From Costus lasius (lineage: Eukaryota; Streptophyta; Magnoliopsida; Zingiberales; Costaceae), in assembly GCA_027563935.2 (NCBI GenBank), contig CM050454.1, positions 48,698,596 to 48,762,595 on the forward strand: DNA of 64,000 bases. Direction: 5' to 3'. Each line of letters opens with the position of its first letter. Within the stretch, counting starts at the first letter, position 1. Made by a program: the position numbers and the translations under genes. The notes beneath the pieces are model-generated. The model was given only the letters and a program-made list of their open reading frames with translations, was not told where the DNA came from and did no database searches. Below are positions 44,711 to 57,312 of this stretch, piece after piece.

Positions 44711-46385
44711 TGTTGGGGTATGCCCTTAAGGCTAATGTTTGAGGCCTTGGGATTCTATCAGTATCATGCATAAACTCTTATGTTTATAAAGGCGATGGTT
44801 GTTATTCAGTTTGTTACATTGTCTGCTGCAATAAGTGTGCTTCTGAATAATGTCTCAATGCTGTTTAGCTAGGCTGACATGCTCTATGTCCTTAGTCGAG
44901 ATATCTTGGTGAACATGAGACAGCCTTGATATGATTGAGACTAATATGTGTTCTAATCTTATAGGATGCTTCGAGCATGGAATAAGATGTAGACTCATGG
45001 GTACATTGGATGTACTGGACAGACCCTACTAGGATATTCAATTGCTTGTCACAATGTGAATAATCCTTGTTTGCAACAAGTGGCACATGTCCTCTGACTT
45101 GAGATCACTTGTGTTTCTAAATGATGATTGTCATTGTTTTGAGGTAGTTCAATATCATTTGAAACATAATGGTTATAGACTATCTTGGATAATGATCATG
45201 AGTCATGTTAGGGCACTAGTGATAGATATAGGATTGTCGTCTCCTTGTTTAAGGAGTGTGATGTTCTAAAGGAGCCCCCTGGATGAGATGATTGAGAAAG
45301 TGTATGGCCATACCCAGGTGACTATGTTCATCTGATCTAATCATGCTCATCCTATTGGAGCTACAGGCTTGACACGCTTGTCCAATAAGAACATCCAGTG
45401 GCAAAGGAAACATGTATGCCTTGTGAAGTGGATTCACACTTGTGCTGTGGTTTGGGTGTAGTCTTGGAAGACTCTTTCTTTTATATCGGGAGATAGTGAT
45501 GTGTTGCTAGATACCCCTCACTGATCGTGATAACGTAAGTTATCGTTACCGACATTTAAAGGAAACCCTTAGGGTCGCACAATTTGATGATATGACTTAC
45601 TTAAGTCAGATCGTGTGGACTGAATTGTTTTGGTTCAGTTTAAAGGGATTTTATCTCTGATTGTAAGTGAGATCTGGTCTGATCATGTTTGATTGATTAG
45701 GGCTTGAGATCGGTAAGCTTTGATCTAGAGAATGGATGCTAGATCGGTGAGATCAGAAGCATCAAGAGATGATCGGTTAGATCTTGAACCTTAGGGTTAA
45801 TATGATCTAGACCAAATCGCTTGGGTTAATTGGTCTTTGAACCAACCCAAAAATGAACCAACTCATTATGTGAGCGCATGGTTCAATGAGGAGAGAAAAA
45901 TGCGATTGGTTCGTGGGTACATGAACGCATGATCGCATGAGAGAGTAAGGCTAGCTATTTTTAGTAGCCACGCCTCCACGTTTTGAGTGGAACGCATCTC
46001 TTGTCGCCCCTCTCCTATTCTCGTCGCTTGCTCTCGTGTGGAAGTTTTTTTGTTCACGCCTTGGAGAGAGTTTGCTCAAGCGAGACATCATCTCAACTTC
46101 CCTTCCATTCGACAAGGACACTTGGAGATCCTTGCTAGCACAAGGTTCGACAAGGAGAAGCCAACATCCATCTTGTGTGCGCACCATTTGGAGGAGAAGC
46201 GCTTGACTCTCTGCTTCCTAGACGCCATCCAAGCAATGGCACTGGTAAGAATCGATTCTCTTGTATGCAAGTTAAAGTTGATCATACTGCATGCATCGAT
46301 CCAGAAACCCTTTCCGCTGCAAAAAGGTTTTATCATATGCGCCATTAGGGTTTCGACACCTCCCACCTTGTTTAAGGGACTTTCA
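44711..46385 (+). repeat. LTR F2, a chimera of the F3-type and F1-type LTRs
   Basis: This 1675-bp LTR matches F3/F4 in its first half and F1 in its second half and following leader. The switch falls between the last F3-type difference at about 45430 and the first F1-type difference at 45479. The GNRA-type hairpin is at 45529-45544. Confidence 0.9.
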
Positions 46386-46387
46386 AT

Positions 46388-46399
46388 TGGTATTAGAGC
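46388..46399 (+). other. Primer binding site of F2 (one mismatch)
   Basis: TGGTATTAGAGC, the same variant as in F1. Confidence 0.8.
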
Positions 46400-46904
46400 C
46401 ACGTTTATTGCATGTTAATATGATTGCTATCTTTGCATTGTGATCCATGTTTGCGCAAAAGACTAGATCTATAGGACATGCGAAACTTGTTGTATAGTTT
46501 TATGTTGGCGAAAATACATGATGTTATTTTCTCCTTGGCGCATGTTTCTAGTTGGCGCATGTTGCATGTTGGTTTTATTAAAACAAAATAACTTGCGCGC
46601 TTACCATTAGATCTAAGAGGTGCCTACTTTAAATCCTTAGACGGGTTGATAGGGTTGAAGTCATCGTCTAGTCAAGATCAAACCAGTCTGATCAGACCAT
46701 CTGACAGCCTAGATGGGTTGACCAGATAGCACTTATGTGCATGCACAAGGTGACTATAGGTTGACTGCTGACAGGCGTGTAGAGATGTCTGGTTGGGACA
46801 ACCAGTGAACGCACATGAGTTAGGCCCGGGGTCACACCCGCTTGCCAGAACTCATGAGGTCATTCAGCCCTTGGCGCATGCATAGTTGACCATTAGGTTA
46901 ACAC
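46400..46904 (+). other. Truncated leader of F2
   Basis: It differs from the F1 leader by two bases seen by eye, carries GTCTGATCAGAC at 46686-46697, and stops at the same base. AACAC (46900-46904) would be the left target duplication of the F3-F4 element. Confidence 0.82.
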
Positions 46905-48561
46905 TGTTGGGGTATGCCCTTAAGGCTAATGTTTGAGGCCTTGGGATTCTATCAGTATCATGTATAAACTCTTATGTTTATAAAGGCGATGGTTGTTATT
47001 CAGTTTGTTACATTGTCTGCTGCAATAAGTGTGCTTCTGAATAATGTCTCAATGCTGTTTAGCTAGGCTGACATGCTCTATGTCCTTAGTCGAGATATCT
47101 TGGTGAACATGAGACAGCCTTGATATGATTGAGACTAATATGTGTTCTAATCTTATAGGATGCTTCGAGCATGGAATAAGATGTAGACTCATGGGTACAT
47201 TGGATGTACTGGACAGACCCTACTAGGATATTCAATTGCTTGTCACAATGTGAATAATCCTTGTTTGCAACAAGTGGCACATGTCCTCTGACTTGAGATC
47301 ACTTGTGTTTCTAAATGATGATTGTCATTGTTTTGAGGTAGTTCAATATCATTTGAAACATAATGGTTATAGACTATCTTGGATAATGATCATGAGTCAT
47401 GTTAGGGCACTAGTGATAGATATAGGATTGTCGTCTCCTTGTTTAAGGAGTGTGATGTTCTAAAGGAGCCCCCTAGATGAGATGATTGAGAAAGTGTATG
47501 GCCATACCCAGGTGACTATGTTCATCTGATCTAATCATGCTCATCCTATTGGAGCTACAGGCTTGACACGCTTGTCCAATAAGAACATCCAGTGGCAAAG
47601 GAAACATGTATGCCTTGTGAAGTGGATTCACACTTGTGCTGTGGTTTGGGTGTAGTCTTGGAAGACTCTTTCCTTTATATCGGGAGACAGTGATGTGTTG
47701 CTAGATACCCCTCACTGATCGTGATAACGTAAGTTATCGTTACCGACATTTAAAGGAAACCCTCAGGGTCGCACAATTTGATGATATGGCTTACTTAAGT
47801 CAGATCGTGTGGACTGAATTGTCAGGGTTCAGTTTAAAGGGATTTAATCTCTGATTGTGAGTGAGATCTGGTCTGATCATGTTTGATTGATTAGGACTTG
47901 AGATCGGTAAGCTTCGATCGAGAGAATGGATGCTAGATCGGTGAGATCAGGGTGCATCAAGAGATGAACGGTTAGATCTGGAACCTTAGGGTTTAATTTG
48001 ATCTGGACTAAAGGCTTGGCTTGATTGGCTTTTGAACCAAATCAAAATGAACCAGCTCATCAAGTGAGCGCATGGTTCAAGGGGAGAGGGTGTAACGACT
48101 AGTTCACTTGGCGTGAACGTTTAAGCGTATGTGGGTTTCTATTTTTGGAAACCATGATCTCCACATGAGACACGCTTCACGTTCGAATAGAAGTGAGTTC
48201 TATTCTCGCCTTTCCCGAGATTCCTCTTGACGTTTTTGTGTGTGGCGACACCTTGAAGCTTCGTGAGGATTCAGCCAAGAAGGAAAAATCTTCTCATCCC
48301 TTTCACTCGACAAGAACTCCTTAGAACCTTGCTAGCACAAGGAGCACTAAGGGAGTAGGCGACATCATTTGTGTGCGCACCATTTGGAGGAGAAGCGCTT
48401 GAGTCTCTTCTTCCTAGACGCCATCCAAGCAATGGCTTTGGTGAGAATCGATTCCTTGATTCTTATTTGCAATCGTTTATAAGTTGATCATATAATATGA
48501 AAGATCCTAGAAACCCCTTTCCGCTGCATGAAAACCTCCATATGCGCCTATCTAGGGTTTC
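46905..48561 (+). repeat. LTR F3, 3' end deleted
   Basis: This is the 5' LTR of the F3-F4 element. It matches F4 (54269-55458 plus 63530-64000) but loses its terminus after GGGTTTC at 48561; the usual C-rich end and the primer site are absent. The GNRA-type hairpin is at 47723-47738. Confidence 0.88.
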
Positions 48562-50363
48562 ACTCAACATCATTTTTATGATTGCTTTAGCCTTTTGTGA
48601 TCCTTGTATGCTTAGATCTTCATTACATCCGAAATTTAAATGTAAGTTATTCATGCCGAAACTTGATATATGTTTCATTAGCGCATGGTTGTTTGCGCTT
48701 TGTTGTTTTTCTCAAAAAAACTTCATGACATGCGCGACTAACATTAGATCTAAGTGGCACCTACTATAAACCCTTAGACGGGTTAGTAGGGTTGAAGTCA
48801 TCTCTAGTTAAGATCCAACTAGTCTGATCAGACCATCTGACAGCCTAGATGGGTCGACCAGATGGCACCTATGCGCAAGCATTAGGTGGCTATAGGTCGA
48901 CTGCATCAAGGGCGTGTAGCGAGGTCTAGTTGAGACAACCAGTGAATGCGCATGAGTTAGGCCCGGGGTCACACCCGCTTGCCAGAACTCATGAAGGCTG
49001 TTCAGCCCTTGGCGCATGCATAGTTGACCATTAGGTCAACTCAAGTCAGTTAGGACTTGGTGCATGCAAGGGAAGTGGATCTGACTAGTCATGATGAGTG
49101 GATCCCTATTAATGGACCGTTGTAAGGTGGTAGAGCACATATGGAAAAATAAAATTGATGCCAATGGGGTTTTTCAAAATTTTATTTTCATAATGGATCA
49201 CATGTTGATTGTAAGCATATGCTTGTTTATTTAATCTTATGTGGCCTGCCCGTGTTAATGTGTGCTGTGCTGGGGCCTGCGTGCCTGGTTAATAAATTGT
49301 AAATTAATTTTTTTTTGTGATATGCGCATCACATTTCATTTAATTTATAAAGTGTAATTGACCTGCGAGTCAGACTTGTCTAGATAGATTAAATTGTAAT
49401 TTAATCAGACAAGAGCACAGAGCACACATGGCAGAGGCGCATGCAGCAGAGGCTTAACCAGGTGGGAGGTCCAGGGTTCGACTCTGGGACAGGCACATTT
49501 ACCTGGTGGGTGCACCTGAGCTGCAGTGGGCGCTTGGGCCCTGGGTTGGGCCAGATGAGATGCAAAAGACCCATGGAGAGCTCAAGTGAAGACTTAAGTT
49601 AAATTAAGGTCTTACATAGGGTTAATGGGCTTTTACCACATAAGATCATCATGCTTTCTTTTATTGCTTAAATAATTAGACTTGCATGATTTATTTATCT
49701 TCTGCTATCACCATAGGGTTTGCATGATAGTTAAGAAGATAAAAGACCGTTAAAATCCAACGCTTAATATCAAGCTCGTAAGCCTTCTGACGCGAAACCT
49801 CACTGTTCTGACTATCGTTGGGGCCGTGTTGTACCCACTCAGTGGGCACGCCCATCTATCTTCAGACGGTGCAGGATTACACCTGCGTGTTACAGGGAAG
49901 GGATTTATCGCTTCTCGTTGCTCAGCATAGCACGTGGTGGTCCAGGGAGTAGGTCAGGTCAGCTTGACCATGTAGGCTACATATGGGGCATATGTTAGCT
50001 ATATGGAGGCAGCCATCTGTGGGATCAGAGACTGTGTTGTACCAACTCAGTTGGCATAGTCGGCTGGATTGCCCAGATGAAGGGGAATCGCACGGGTTGG
50101 CGAATGGCAGGAACTGCCTACCAGAAATTAGTGCTTGTACTCTCTGTGCATCTTATCTCGCCTGAGCGGGACGCGGAGACCAAGTATGAAATCTGGATCC
50201 CATCTCACTAAAAGAGTCTTACTCTTTCGGACTGTTTTAATGGATTTTTCAGTCAGATAAAATAGTGAGAAAAGAATCTTTCTTAAGTCCTGGATTGATT
50301 CTAAACATTGATACTGACCTTGCTGTTCTTGCATTGTTGTAGATTCCTGCAGCAACGAACACC
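48562..50363 (+). other. Leader of F3-F4, lacking the primer binding site
   Basis: Leader without any TGGTATCAGAGC-like sequence at its start. It contains GTCTGATCAGAC (48822-48833), a T-arm-like hairpin (49471-49487, CCAGG-GTTCGAC-TCTGG), the pre-gag hairpins, and AAAGAGT/ACTCTTT with loop CTT (50211-50227). No gene. Confidence 0.78.
49471..49487 (+). other. tRNA T-arm-like hairpin in the F leader
   Basis: A 5-bp stem CCAGG/TCTGG (one G-T pair) with loop GTTCGAC. Against the D copy, the second stem pair changes from C-G to T-A, so pairing is kept. It lies between direct repeats CCAGGTGGG and CCTGGTGGG. Confidence 0.6.
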
Positions 50364-53300
50364 ATGAGCTTCAATGTGCGATCCCTACTGGAAAGGGAGA
50401 AGTTTGCTGGGCCAAACTTCTCAGACTGGTTCGGACATCTTAAGATTGTTCTTAAGGTAGAGAGGAAACTGTATGTCCTCGAGACGGCTATACCGCCTCA
50501 ACCCGCTCCGAACGCCGCAAGGGCGGTTCGGGATGCCTATGAAAAGCATGTCAATGATAGCATTGATGTCGCTTGCCTGATGCTAGCGTCTATGACGCCA
50601 CAGCTGCAGCGTCAGCATGAGGATATGTCTGCTATAGAAATGATAGCAAACCTCAAGATGCTATATGCTGCACAGGCGAGGACTGAGCGCTATAATTTGA
50701 CCAAGCTTTTCTTTCAGAGCAAACTGGCTGAAGGGAGTCCAGTGGGAGCTCACGTGCTCAAGATGATTGGGCACAAAGAGGCTCTAGAGAAACTGGGGCA
50801 TACCATCAATCAGGAGCTTGCTGTAGACATTATTCTGCAGTCCCTCCTGGCCTCTTTCGATCCGTTCATTATTAATTTTAATATGAACAAGATTGATTGT
50901 ACTCCAGCAGAGTTGCTGAATATGCTCTTGACTACAGAGGAGACTCTAAAGGGAAAGCCTTCAACCTCTGTCTTGATGTTTCCTTCCAGGAACAAGAAGA
51001 AGGGGAAGAAGGGCAAAGCCCCTGTCAAGAATTACAACAAGGCTCTGAAACAAAAGGTTAAGCAGTCGAAGGAATACAGGTGTTTCCATTGTGGCCAGCT
51101 GGGTCACTGGAAAAAGGACTGTAAAGCGCTCCAAGGAGATAAGAAGGGAAGTTTCACTTCTGGCTCAGGTATATTTGTGACTGAAGTCATGATATCTTCT
51201 TCTTCTATTTCATGGGTGTTGGACACTACATGTGGAGTTCACATTTGTTCAAATGTACAGGAACTCAAGAGAAGAAGACAGGTGGGACAGCTTGAGGTGG
51301 ACCTACGAGTTGGAAATGGGGCACGGGTTGTTGCTGTTGCTGTAGGGGTTTATTACATCTCATTACCATCTGGACTTGTATTAGAACTGGACAATTGTTA
51401 TTTTGTTCCGAGTATTACGAAAAATATTATCTCTATTCCTGCTCTTGTCAGGAAAGGATTTTCCTTTGAATGCAAGACTTCAAAGTGTTATCTTTCTCTT
51501 GATAATATTGTTTATGCTACTGGGTCAATTAACAATGGATTATTCATGTTGGACATGGAATGTTCTATACAAAATATTGATAATAAGAAAGCCAAGTATG
51601 CTGATGATAGCACCTTGTTATGGCATAGTCGTTTAGGCCATATTAACAAGAAGCACATTAAGCGGTTGCATGATCATGGACTGCTGGGATCATTCTCCTA
51701 TGAGGAGATTGATACATGCAAAGCTTGTTTAATGGGTAAAATGACGAAGTCTCCTTTTCCTAACAAAGGTCAAAGGGCTTCAGGTTTACTTGACCTTATA
51801 CACAGTGATGTGTGTGGGCCATTTAGTAAACATGCCAGAGGTGGCTATTCATACTTCATTACCTTTACTGATGATTTCAGTAGATATGGGTATGTCTATC
51901 TAATGAGACATAAGAGTGAATCTTTTGACAAGTTCAAAGAGTTCAAAAATTAAGTACAGAATCAGCTAGGCCGAAATATCAAGGCACTTTGCTCAGATCG
52001 AGGTGGAGAATACCTAAGTCGAGAATTTACTGACTATCTGAAGGAGTGTGGGATTATCTCACAGCTCACTCCGCCAGGAACACCGCAGTGGAATGGTGTG
52101 TCCGAGAGGAGGAACAGAACCTTACTTGATATGGTTCGGTCTATGATGAGTCAAGCTACTCTACCTTACTCCTTTTGGGGATTTGCACTGGAAACAGCTG
52201 CAAAAGTACTAAACCGAGTGCCATCCAAGGCAGTTTCAAAGACTCCATATGAGTTATGGTATGGGAAACAGCCGAGCTTGACATTTATTAAGATCTGGGG
52301 TTGCGAGGCTTATGTCAAAAAGCTCGCCTCTGGGAAACTAGAGAGCAGATCTGAGAAATGTATCTTTGTCGGTTACCCTAAGGAAACTAAGGGTTATTAT
52401 TTCTACGATTCCAAAGAGAACAAGGTATTTGTTGCTCGGACGGCTATTTTTCTTGAGAAGGAATTTCTTCTGCAAGAGGCCAGTGGGAGAGAAATACAGC
52501 TGGATAAGAATCCAGAGGAAGGACAAAGTAGTCAAGCACAGTTGGATGAGCCTGAGCCGGTAGAACAGGTTATTGAACAACCTGAGGCCCAGATATCACG
52601 GGAACCGCGAAGATCGGGAAGGATCCGTCGACAGCCTGAGCGCTATGACGGAGTCTACATCATTGATAATGATGAACCCCTTACTTATGCGGATGCGGTC
52701 AGTGGACCGGAGTCAACGAGATGGCTTGAAGCTATACGAGCCGAGATGGACTCCATGTCAGATAATCAAGTCTGGGATTTGGTTGATCCGCCTCCGGGAG
52801 TTATCCCTATAGGCTGTAAATGGATCTTCAAGAAGAAGATTGACATGGATGGTAACGTGGTTACCTATAAGGGCAGGCTAGTTGCGAAAGGTTTCAAACA
52901 AATCTACGGGATATATTATGATGAAACTTTCTCTCCTGTAGCCATGTTCAAGTCAATTCGGATTATTCTTGCGATAGCAGCATATTACGATTATGAGATC
53001 TGGCAAATGGATGTGAAGACCGCTTTCCTTAATGGAAAACTGGATGAGGATGTGTATATGACACAACCTGAAGGTTTCACTAATCCATCAGATCGTCATA
53101 AAATATGCAAGTTAAAGAAGTCCATTTATGGACTTAAACAAGCATCTAGGAGCTGGAATATTCGTTTTGATGAATCAATCTCTGAGTTTGATTTCATCAA
53201 GAATGAAGATGACCCGTGTGTATATAAGAAGTTTAGTGGGAGCGTGATTACTTTCCTAGTCCTCTACGTCGATGATATCTTAATCATTGGAAACGATATT

Positions 53301-54248
53301 CCTGAACTGCATGCTGTTAAAGCATGGTTAAGAAAATGTTTCCAGATGAAAGATTTAGGAGAAGCAGCCTATGTATTAGGTGTGAAGATCTACAGGGATA
53401 GATCTAAGAGGCTTCTCGGGCTGTGCCAGAGTACTTACATCGATAAAGTCCTGGAGAGATTCCATTTAGAGAATTCTAAAAGAGGATATCTTCCAGTCAG
53501 ACATGGTCTGAATCTTTCAAAGAATCAGTGTCCACAAACACAGACTGAGAAAGATGAAATGGACAATACGCCTTATGCTTCGGCTATTGGGTCCATTATG
53601 TATGCGATGTTGTGTACTCGCCCAGACGTCGCTTACGGGTTAAGCGTGACCAGTCGATTCCAAAGTAATCCAGGTCAGGCGCACTGGATTGCGGTCAAGA
53701 ACATTTTAAAATATCTGCGGAGGACCAAAGATATGTTCTTGATTTATGGAGGTCAGGAAGAACTCAGTATAGAAGGATATACTGACGCTTCGTTCCAATC
53801 GGACCAGGATGATTTCCGATCGCAGTCAGGCTATGTTTTTAGCTTGAATGGAGGAGCAGTGGTGTGGAAAAGTTTCAAACAGTCTATTGTTGCTGATTCC
53901 ACAACAGAAGCCGAGTATGTTGCAGCCTCAGAAGTATCTATGGAGGCAGTATGGATTCGTAAGTTCGTTCAGGAACTTGGTGTTGTTCCTTCGAGTGCAG
54001 ATCCTTTGGTTATCTTCTGTGATAACACTGGAGCAATCGCACAAGCAAAGGAACCACGGTCGCACCAGAAGTCCAAGCACATACAGAGACGGTTTCACTT
54101 GATCTGGGAGATCATTGATCGTGGTGAGATTAAAATCTGCAAGGTTCATACAGATGACAATCTGGCAGACCCGCTTACCAAGCCTCTGGCGCAGCAGAAG
54201 CATGAGAAGCACTGTAATAATATGGGTTTGAGATATCTCAACCATTAG
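50364..54248 (+). pseudogene. Copia F gag-pol polyprotein with one premature stop
   Basis: The frame is otherwise complete from MSFNVRSLL to LRYLNH, about 1294 codons, in the same domain order as D. A GAA to TAA change at 51951-51953, in the integrase core just before QNQLGRNIKAL, ends the first part at 529 residues. The remaining frame continues unchanged, with a usable ATG at 52098. The protease reads DTTCG instead of DTACG. Reverse transcriptase YVDD and RNase H TEAEY are intact, and the KNILKYLRRTKD region missing from E1 is present. Protein past gag-protease would need readthrough. Confidence 0.92.
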
Positions 54249-54256
54249 ATTAAGTG

Positions 54257-54268
54257 CAAGTGGGAGAT
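54257..54268 (+). other. Polypurine tract of F
   Basis: Purine tract AAGTGGGAGAT directly before LTR F4. Confidence 0.75.
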
Positions 54269-55458
54269 TGTTGGGGTATGCCCTTAAGGCTAATGTTTGA
54301 GGCCTTGGGATTCTATCAGTATCATGTATAAACTCTTATGTTTATAAAGGCGATGGTTGTTATTCAGTTTGTTACATTGTCTGCTGCAATAAGTGTGCTT
54401 CTGAATAATGTCTCAATGCTGTTCAGCTAGGCTGACATGCTCTATGTCCTTAGTCGAGATATCTTGGTGAACATGAGACAGCCTTGATATGATTGAGACT
54501 AATATGTGTTCTAATCTTATAGGATACTTCGAGCATGGAATAAGATGTAGACTCATGGGTACATTGGATGTACTGGACAGACCCTACTAGGATATTCAAT
54601 TGCTTGTCACAATGTGAATAATCCTTGTTTGCAACAAGTGGCACATGTCCTCTGACTTGAGATCACTTGTGTTTCTAAATGATGATTGTCATTGTTTTGA
54701 GGTAGTTCAATATCATTTGAAACATAATGGTTATAGACTATCTTGGATAATGATCATGAGTCATGTTAGGGCACTAGTGATAGATATAGGATTGTCGTCT
54801 CCTTGTTTAAGGAGTGTGATGTTCTAAAGGGGCCCCCTGGATGAGATGATTGAGAAAGTGTATGGCCATACCCAGGTGACTATGTTCATCTGATCTAATC
54901 ATGCTCATCATATTGGAGCTACAGGCTTGACACACTTGTCCAATAAGAACATCCAGTGGCAAAGGAAACATGTATGCCTTGTGAAGTGGATTCACACTTG
55001 TGCTGTGGTTTGGGTGTAGTCTTGGAAGACTCTTTCCTTTATATCGGGAGACAGTGATGTGTTGCTAGATACCCCTCACTGATCGTGATAACGTAAGTTA
55101 TCGTTACCGACATTTAAAGGAAACCCTCAGGGTCGCACAATTTGATGATATGGCTTACTTAAGTCAGATCGTGTGGACTGAATTGTCAGGGTTCAGTTTA
55201 AAGGGATTTAATCTCTGATTGTGAGTCAGATCTGGTCTGATCATGTTTGATTGATTAGGACTTGAGATCGGTAAGCTTCGATCGAGAGAATGGATGCTAG
55301 ATCGGTGAGATCAGGGTGCATCAAGAGATGAACGGTTAGATCTGGAACCTTAGGGTTTAATTTGATCTGGACTAAAGGCTTGGCTTGATTGGTTTTTGAA
55401 CCAAATCAAAATGAACCAGCTCATCAAGTGAGCGCATGGTTCAAGGGGAGAGGGTGTA
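54269..55458 (+). repeat. LTR F4, first part
   Basis: This is the 3' LTR of the F3-F4 element up to the insertion of G3. Joined to 63530 onward it reproduces the uninterrupted F3 sequence around 48090 exactly at the junction. The GNRA-type hairpin is at 55087-55102. Confidence 0.92.
55454..55458. repeat. Target duplication GTGTA, left copy (G3)
   Basis: Abuts the 5' LTR of G3; the partner is at 63525-63529. LTR F3 shows the single GTGTA of the empty site. Confidence 0.96.
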
Positions 55459-57132
55459 TGATGGAGGGCCTAACACAGCTCCTAGAAGATCCACTAGGGC
55501 TCGGAGGAAGCCGATCAGGTATGGCTTCACTTAGAGTCCACTTTCCTTTTTAGTACTTTCCATATTTGCATTGCATGGCATGATAGGTTAGTTCCACCCA
55601 AAAGTCTACCATGTAGTTTATTTTTATGAATGTTGTTGGTAGGTTTTGCATTGTAATATCATGGTAGGTTAGTGCATGTAGTTGGACACATTTAAAGATG
55701 GCTCAAGGGATACAAGCTAGCTAGCTCACTCTACTCCATGGAGCTAGTTCCCATTTTGGAAGGTTCACTTCAAACTAGCTCAAAGGGGACTTCCAACTCA
55801 ACTCCACTTCAAAGCCCCACTTCAAGGCCCTTTCCAATTGAAGAAGATACCAAACCCATGGATTCATTTGCGCCACCCTCAAGCAACAAATGAATGCAAA
55901 GGCTCAATCTAGATCCATCAATCAAGGGGCGCCACTCTAGATCCACAAATCAAGGGGCGCCTAATCTAGATCCACAAATCATGGTGAATCCTTTCCTTCA
56001 TCTCATTGCCGCCCAAACCAACTTGGAAGGAATTCAAATTCAAGTCAACTCTCCACCCATGCGACATCAACACAAGGAAGAAAGCAAATTCGAAATTCAA
56101 ATGCTTTCCTTTGAAGACTCTCCAAAGAAGACAACAATATCAGCCCATTAATTCCATTAATTGCCTTGTAATTAATTTCGAAATCTCCCACTTATGTAAA
56201 GGGCGCAAGGGGCCAATGACCACCTTGCCCTCACCTTATCCTCATCCCTAGCCACCTATAAATATGTCCCCATCGCATCATGTGCATTAAGCATTGTTGA
56301 AATAAAATTGTTGACTAGTTTCCTAGCCAAAGAAAGGTGCTTGTGTCGCCTAGGTGCTTGTGTCGCCTACTTCTTCTCCTTAGGGTGCTTGTGTCGCCCA
56401 AACCCCCTCATCTTCCCCCCTACTTCTCCAAGAGCCGAGACTCCTCTCCTCTTCTCTTCCTCATCACTTCATCCAAGTCAAACCGAGAGCATTCAACATC
56501 AAAGCAAGAACACAACTCAAGTGGCGCATAGAACATGGAAGCATCCTTTGATCTCTTCAAGACCATTCTATAAGTTAAGTGTTCTAACCTCTTGTGTTCT
56601 CTTTTCATATTATCTAAGAGCATCTTACTACACTTCCCTCGGATTTGTAGGAGTTGGCGCAAGGAAAGGAGCTTGGCGCATCCCTCTTCCCCTTTTCTTT
56701 CCCCCCCTCTTAGTTAGTCCAATATTTGTGTTAGCAAGAGAATTTGGAGGACTAGCCTCCCTCTTGACATTTGATTGTGTAGTTATTTTAATCTGCTTTA
56801 TAACTCACCTACGCCTGTGTGGGATTGCTGATTGCCCTGTGTGTAACCTACACCTTCCATCAGAGTAGGACCGGTGAAGAACGGGAAGGACGGTCCTTCT
56901 ATGCTCAAGGGCCGCACTGTAAGTCTTCTTTTCATTTATTGTCATTTACTTTGAAGCAAGTAGCATTTTTCTTTCTTGCAAGTAGTTTAATTCGGTTTTC
57001 TTATTTAAAAACTACAAAAACATTATTTTCAAACCTCGTTAGTATAAGTTGGTTTCTCTACTTTATAAAACTACAAAAAAACTATTTTTCGAAAATCGTT
57101 GTTTGCATGCTTTGTGAATCACCCCTACATCA
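55459..57132 (+). repeat. 5' LTR of G3
   Basis: 1674 bp, TGATGGAGGGCC ... CCTACATCA. Inside are a 29-bp-type repeat around 55915-55980 (GGGGCGCC blocks) and three GGTGCTTGTGTCGCC units at about 56335-56400. The 186-codon open frame at 56308-56868 recurs in the other LTR and has no recognisable domain. Confidence 0.95.
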
Positions 57133-57135
57133 TCT

Positions 57136-57147
57136 TGGTATCAGAGC
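57136..57147 (+). other. Primer binding site of G3
   Basis: TGGTATCAGAGC, three bases after the LTR end. Confidence 0.88.
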
Positions 57148-57312
57148 TTGGGCTCCTAGATTAGAAATTTCAAGCCTTCAAACTTATTTTCTAACTTCTA
57201 GGCGATTTTTGGAACTAGGTTATTTGAGACAAAGGATTTTCATAATTGGCTACTAGCTCTATTATTATTTTCTCTATAAAAATCCTCTTTTTTTTCAAAA
57301 AAAAAATCAAAC

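Noticed and set aside
49430..49510. A complete tRNA gene or SINE around the T-arm-like hairpin
   Set aside because: No acceptor, D or anticodon arms can be formed at normal spacing, and no SINE tail or target duplication is seen.
56308..56868. A 186-codon open frame in the G3 LTR, repeated at 62700-63260
   Set aside because: The second copy exists only because LTRs are duplicates. It has no recognisable domain and spans the likely promoter and untranslated part of the LTR.
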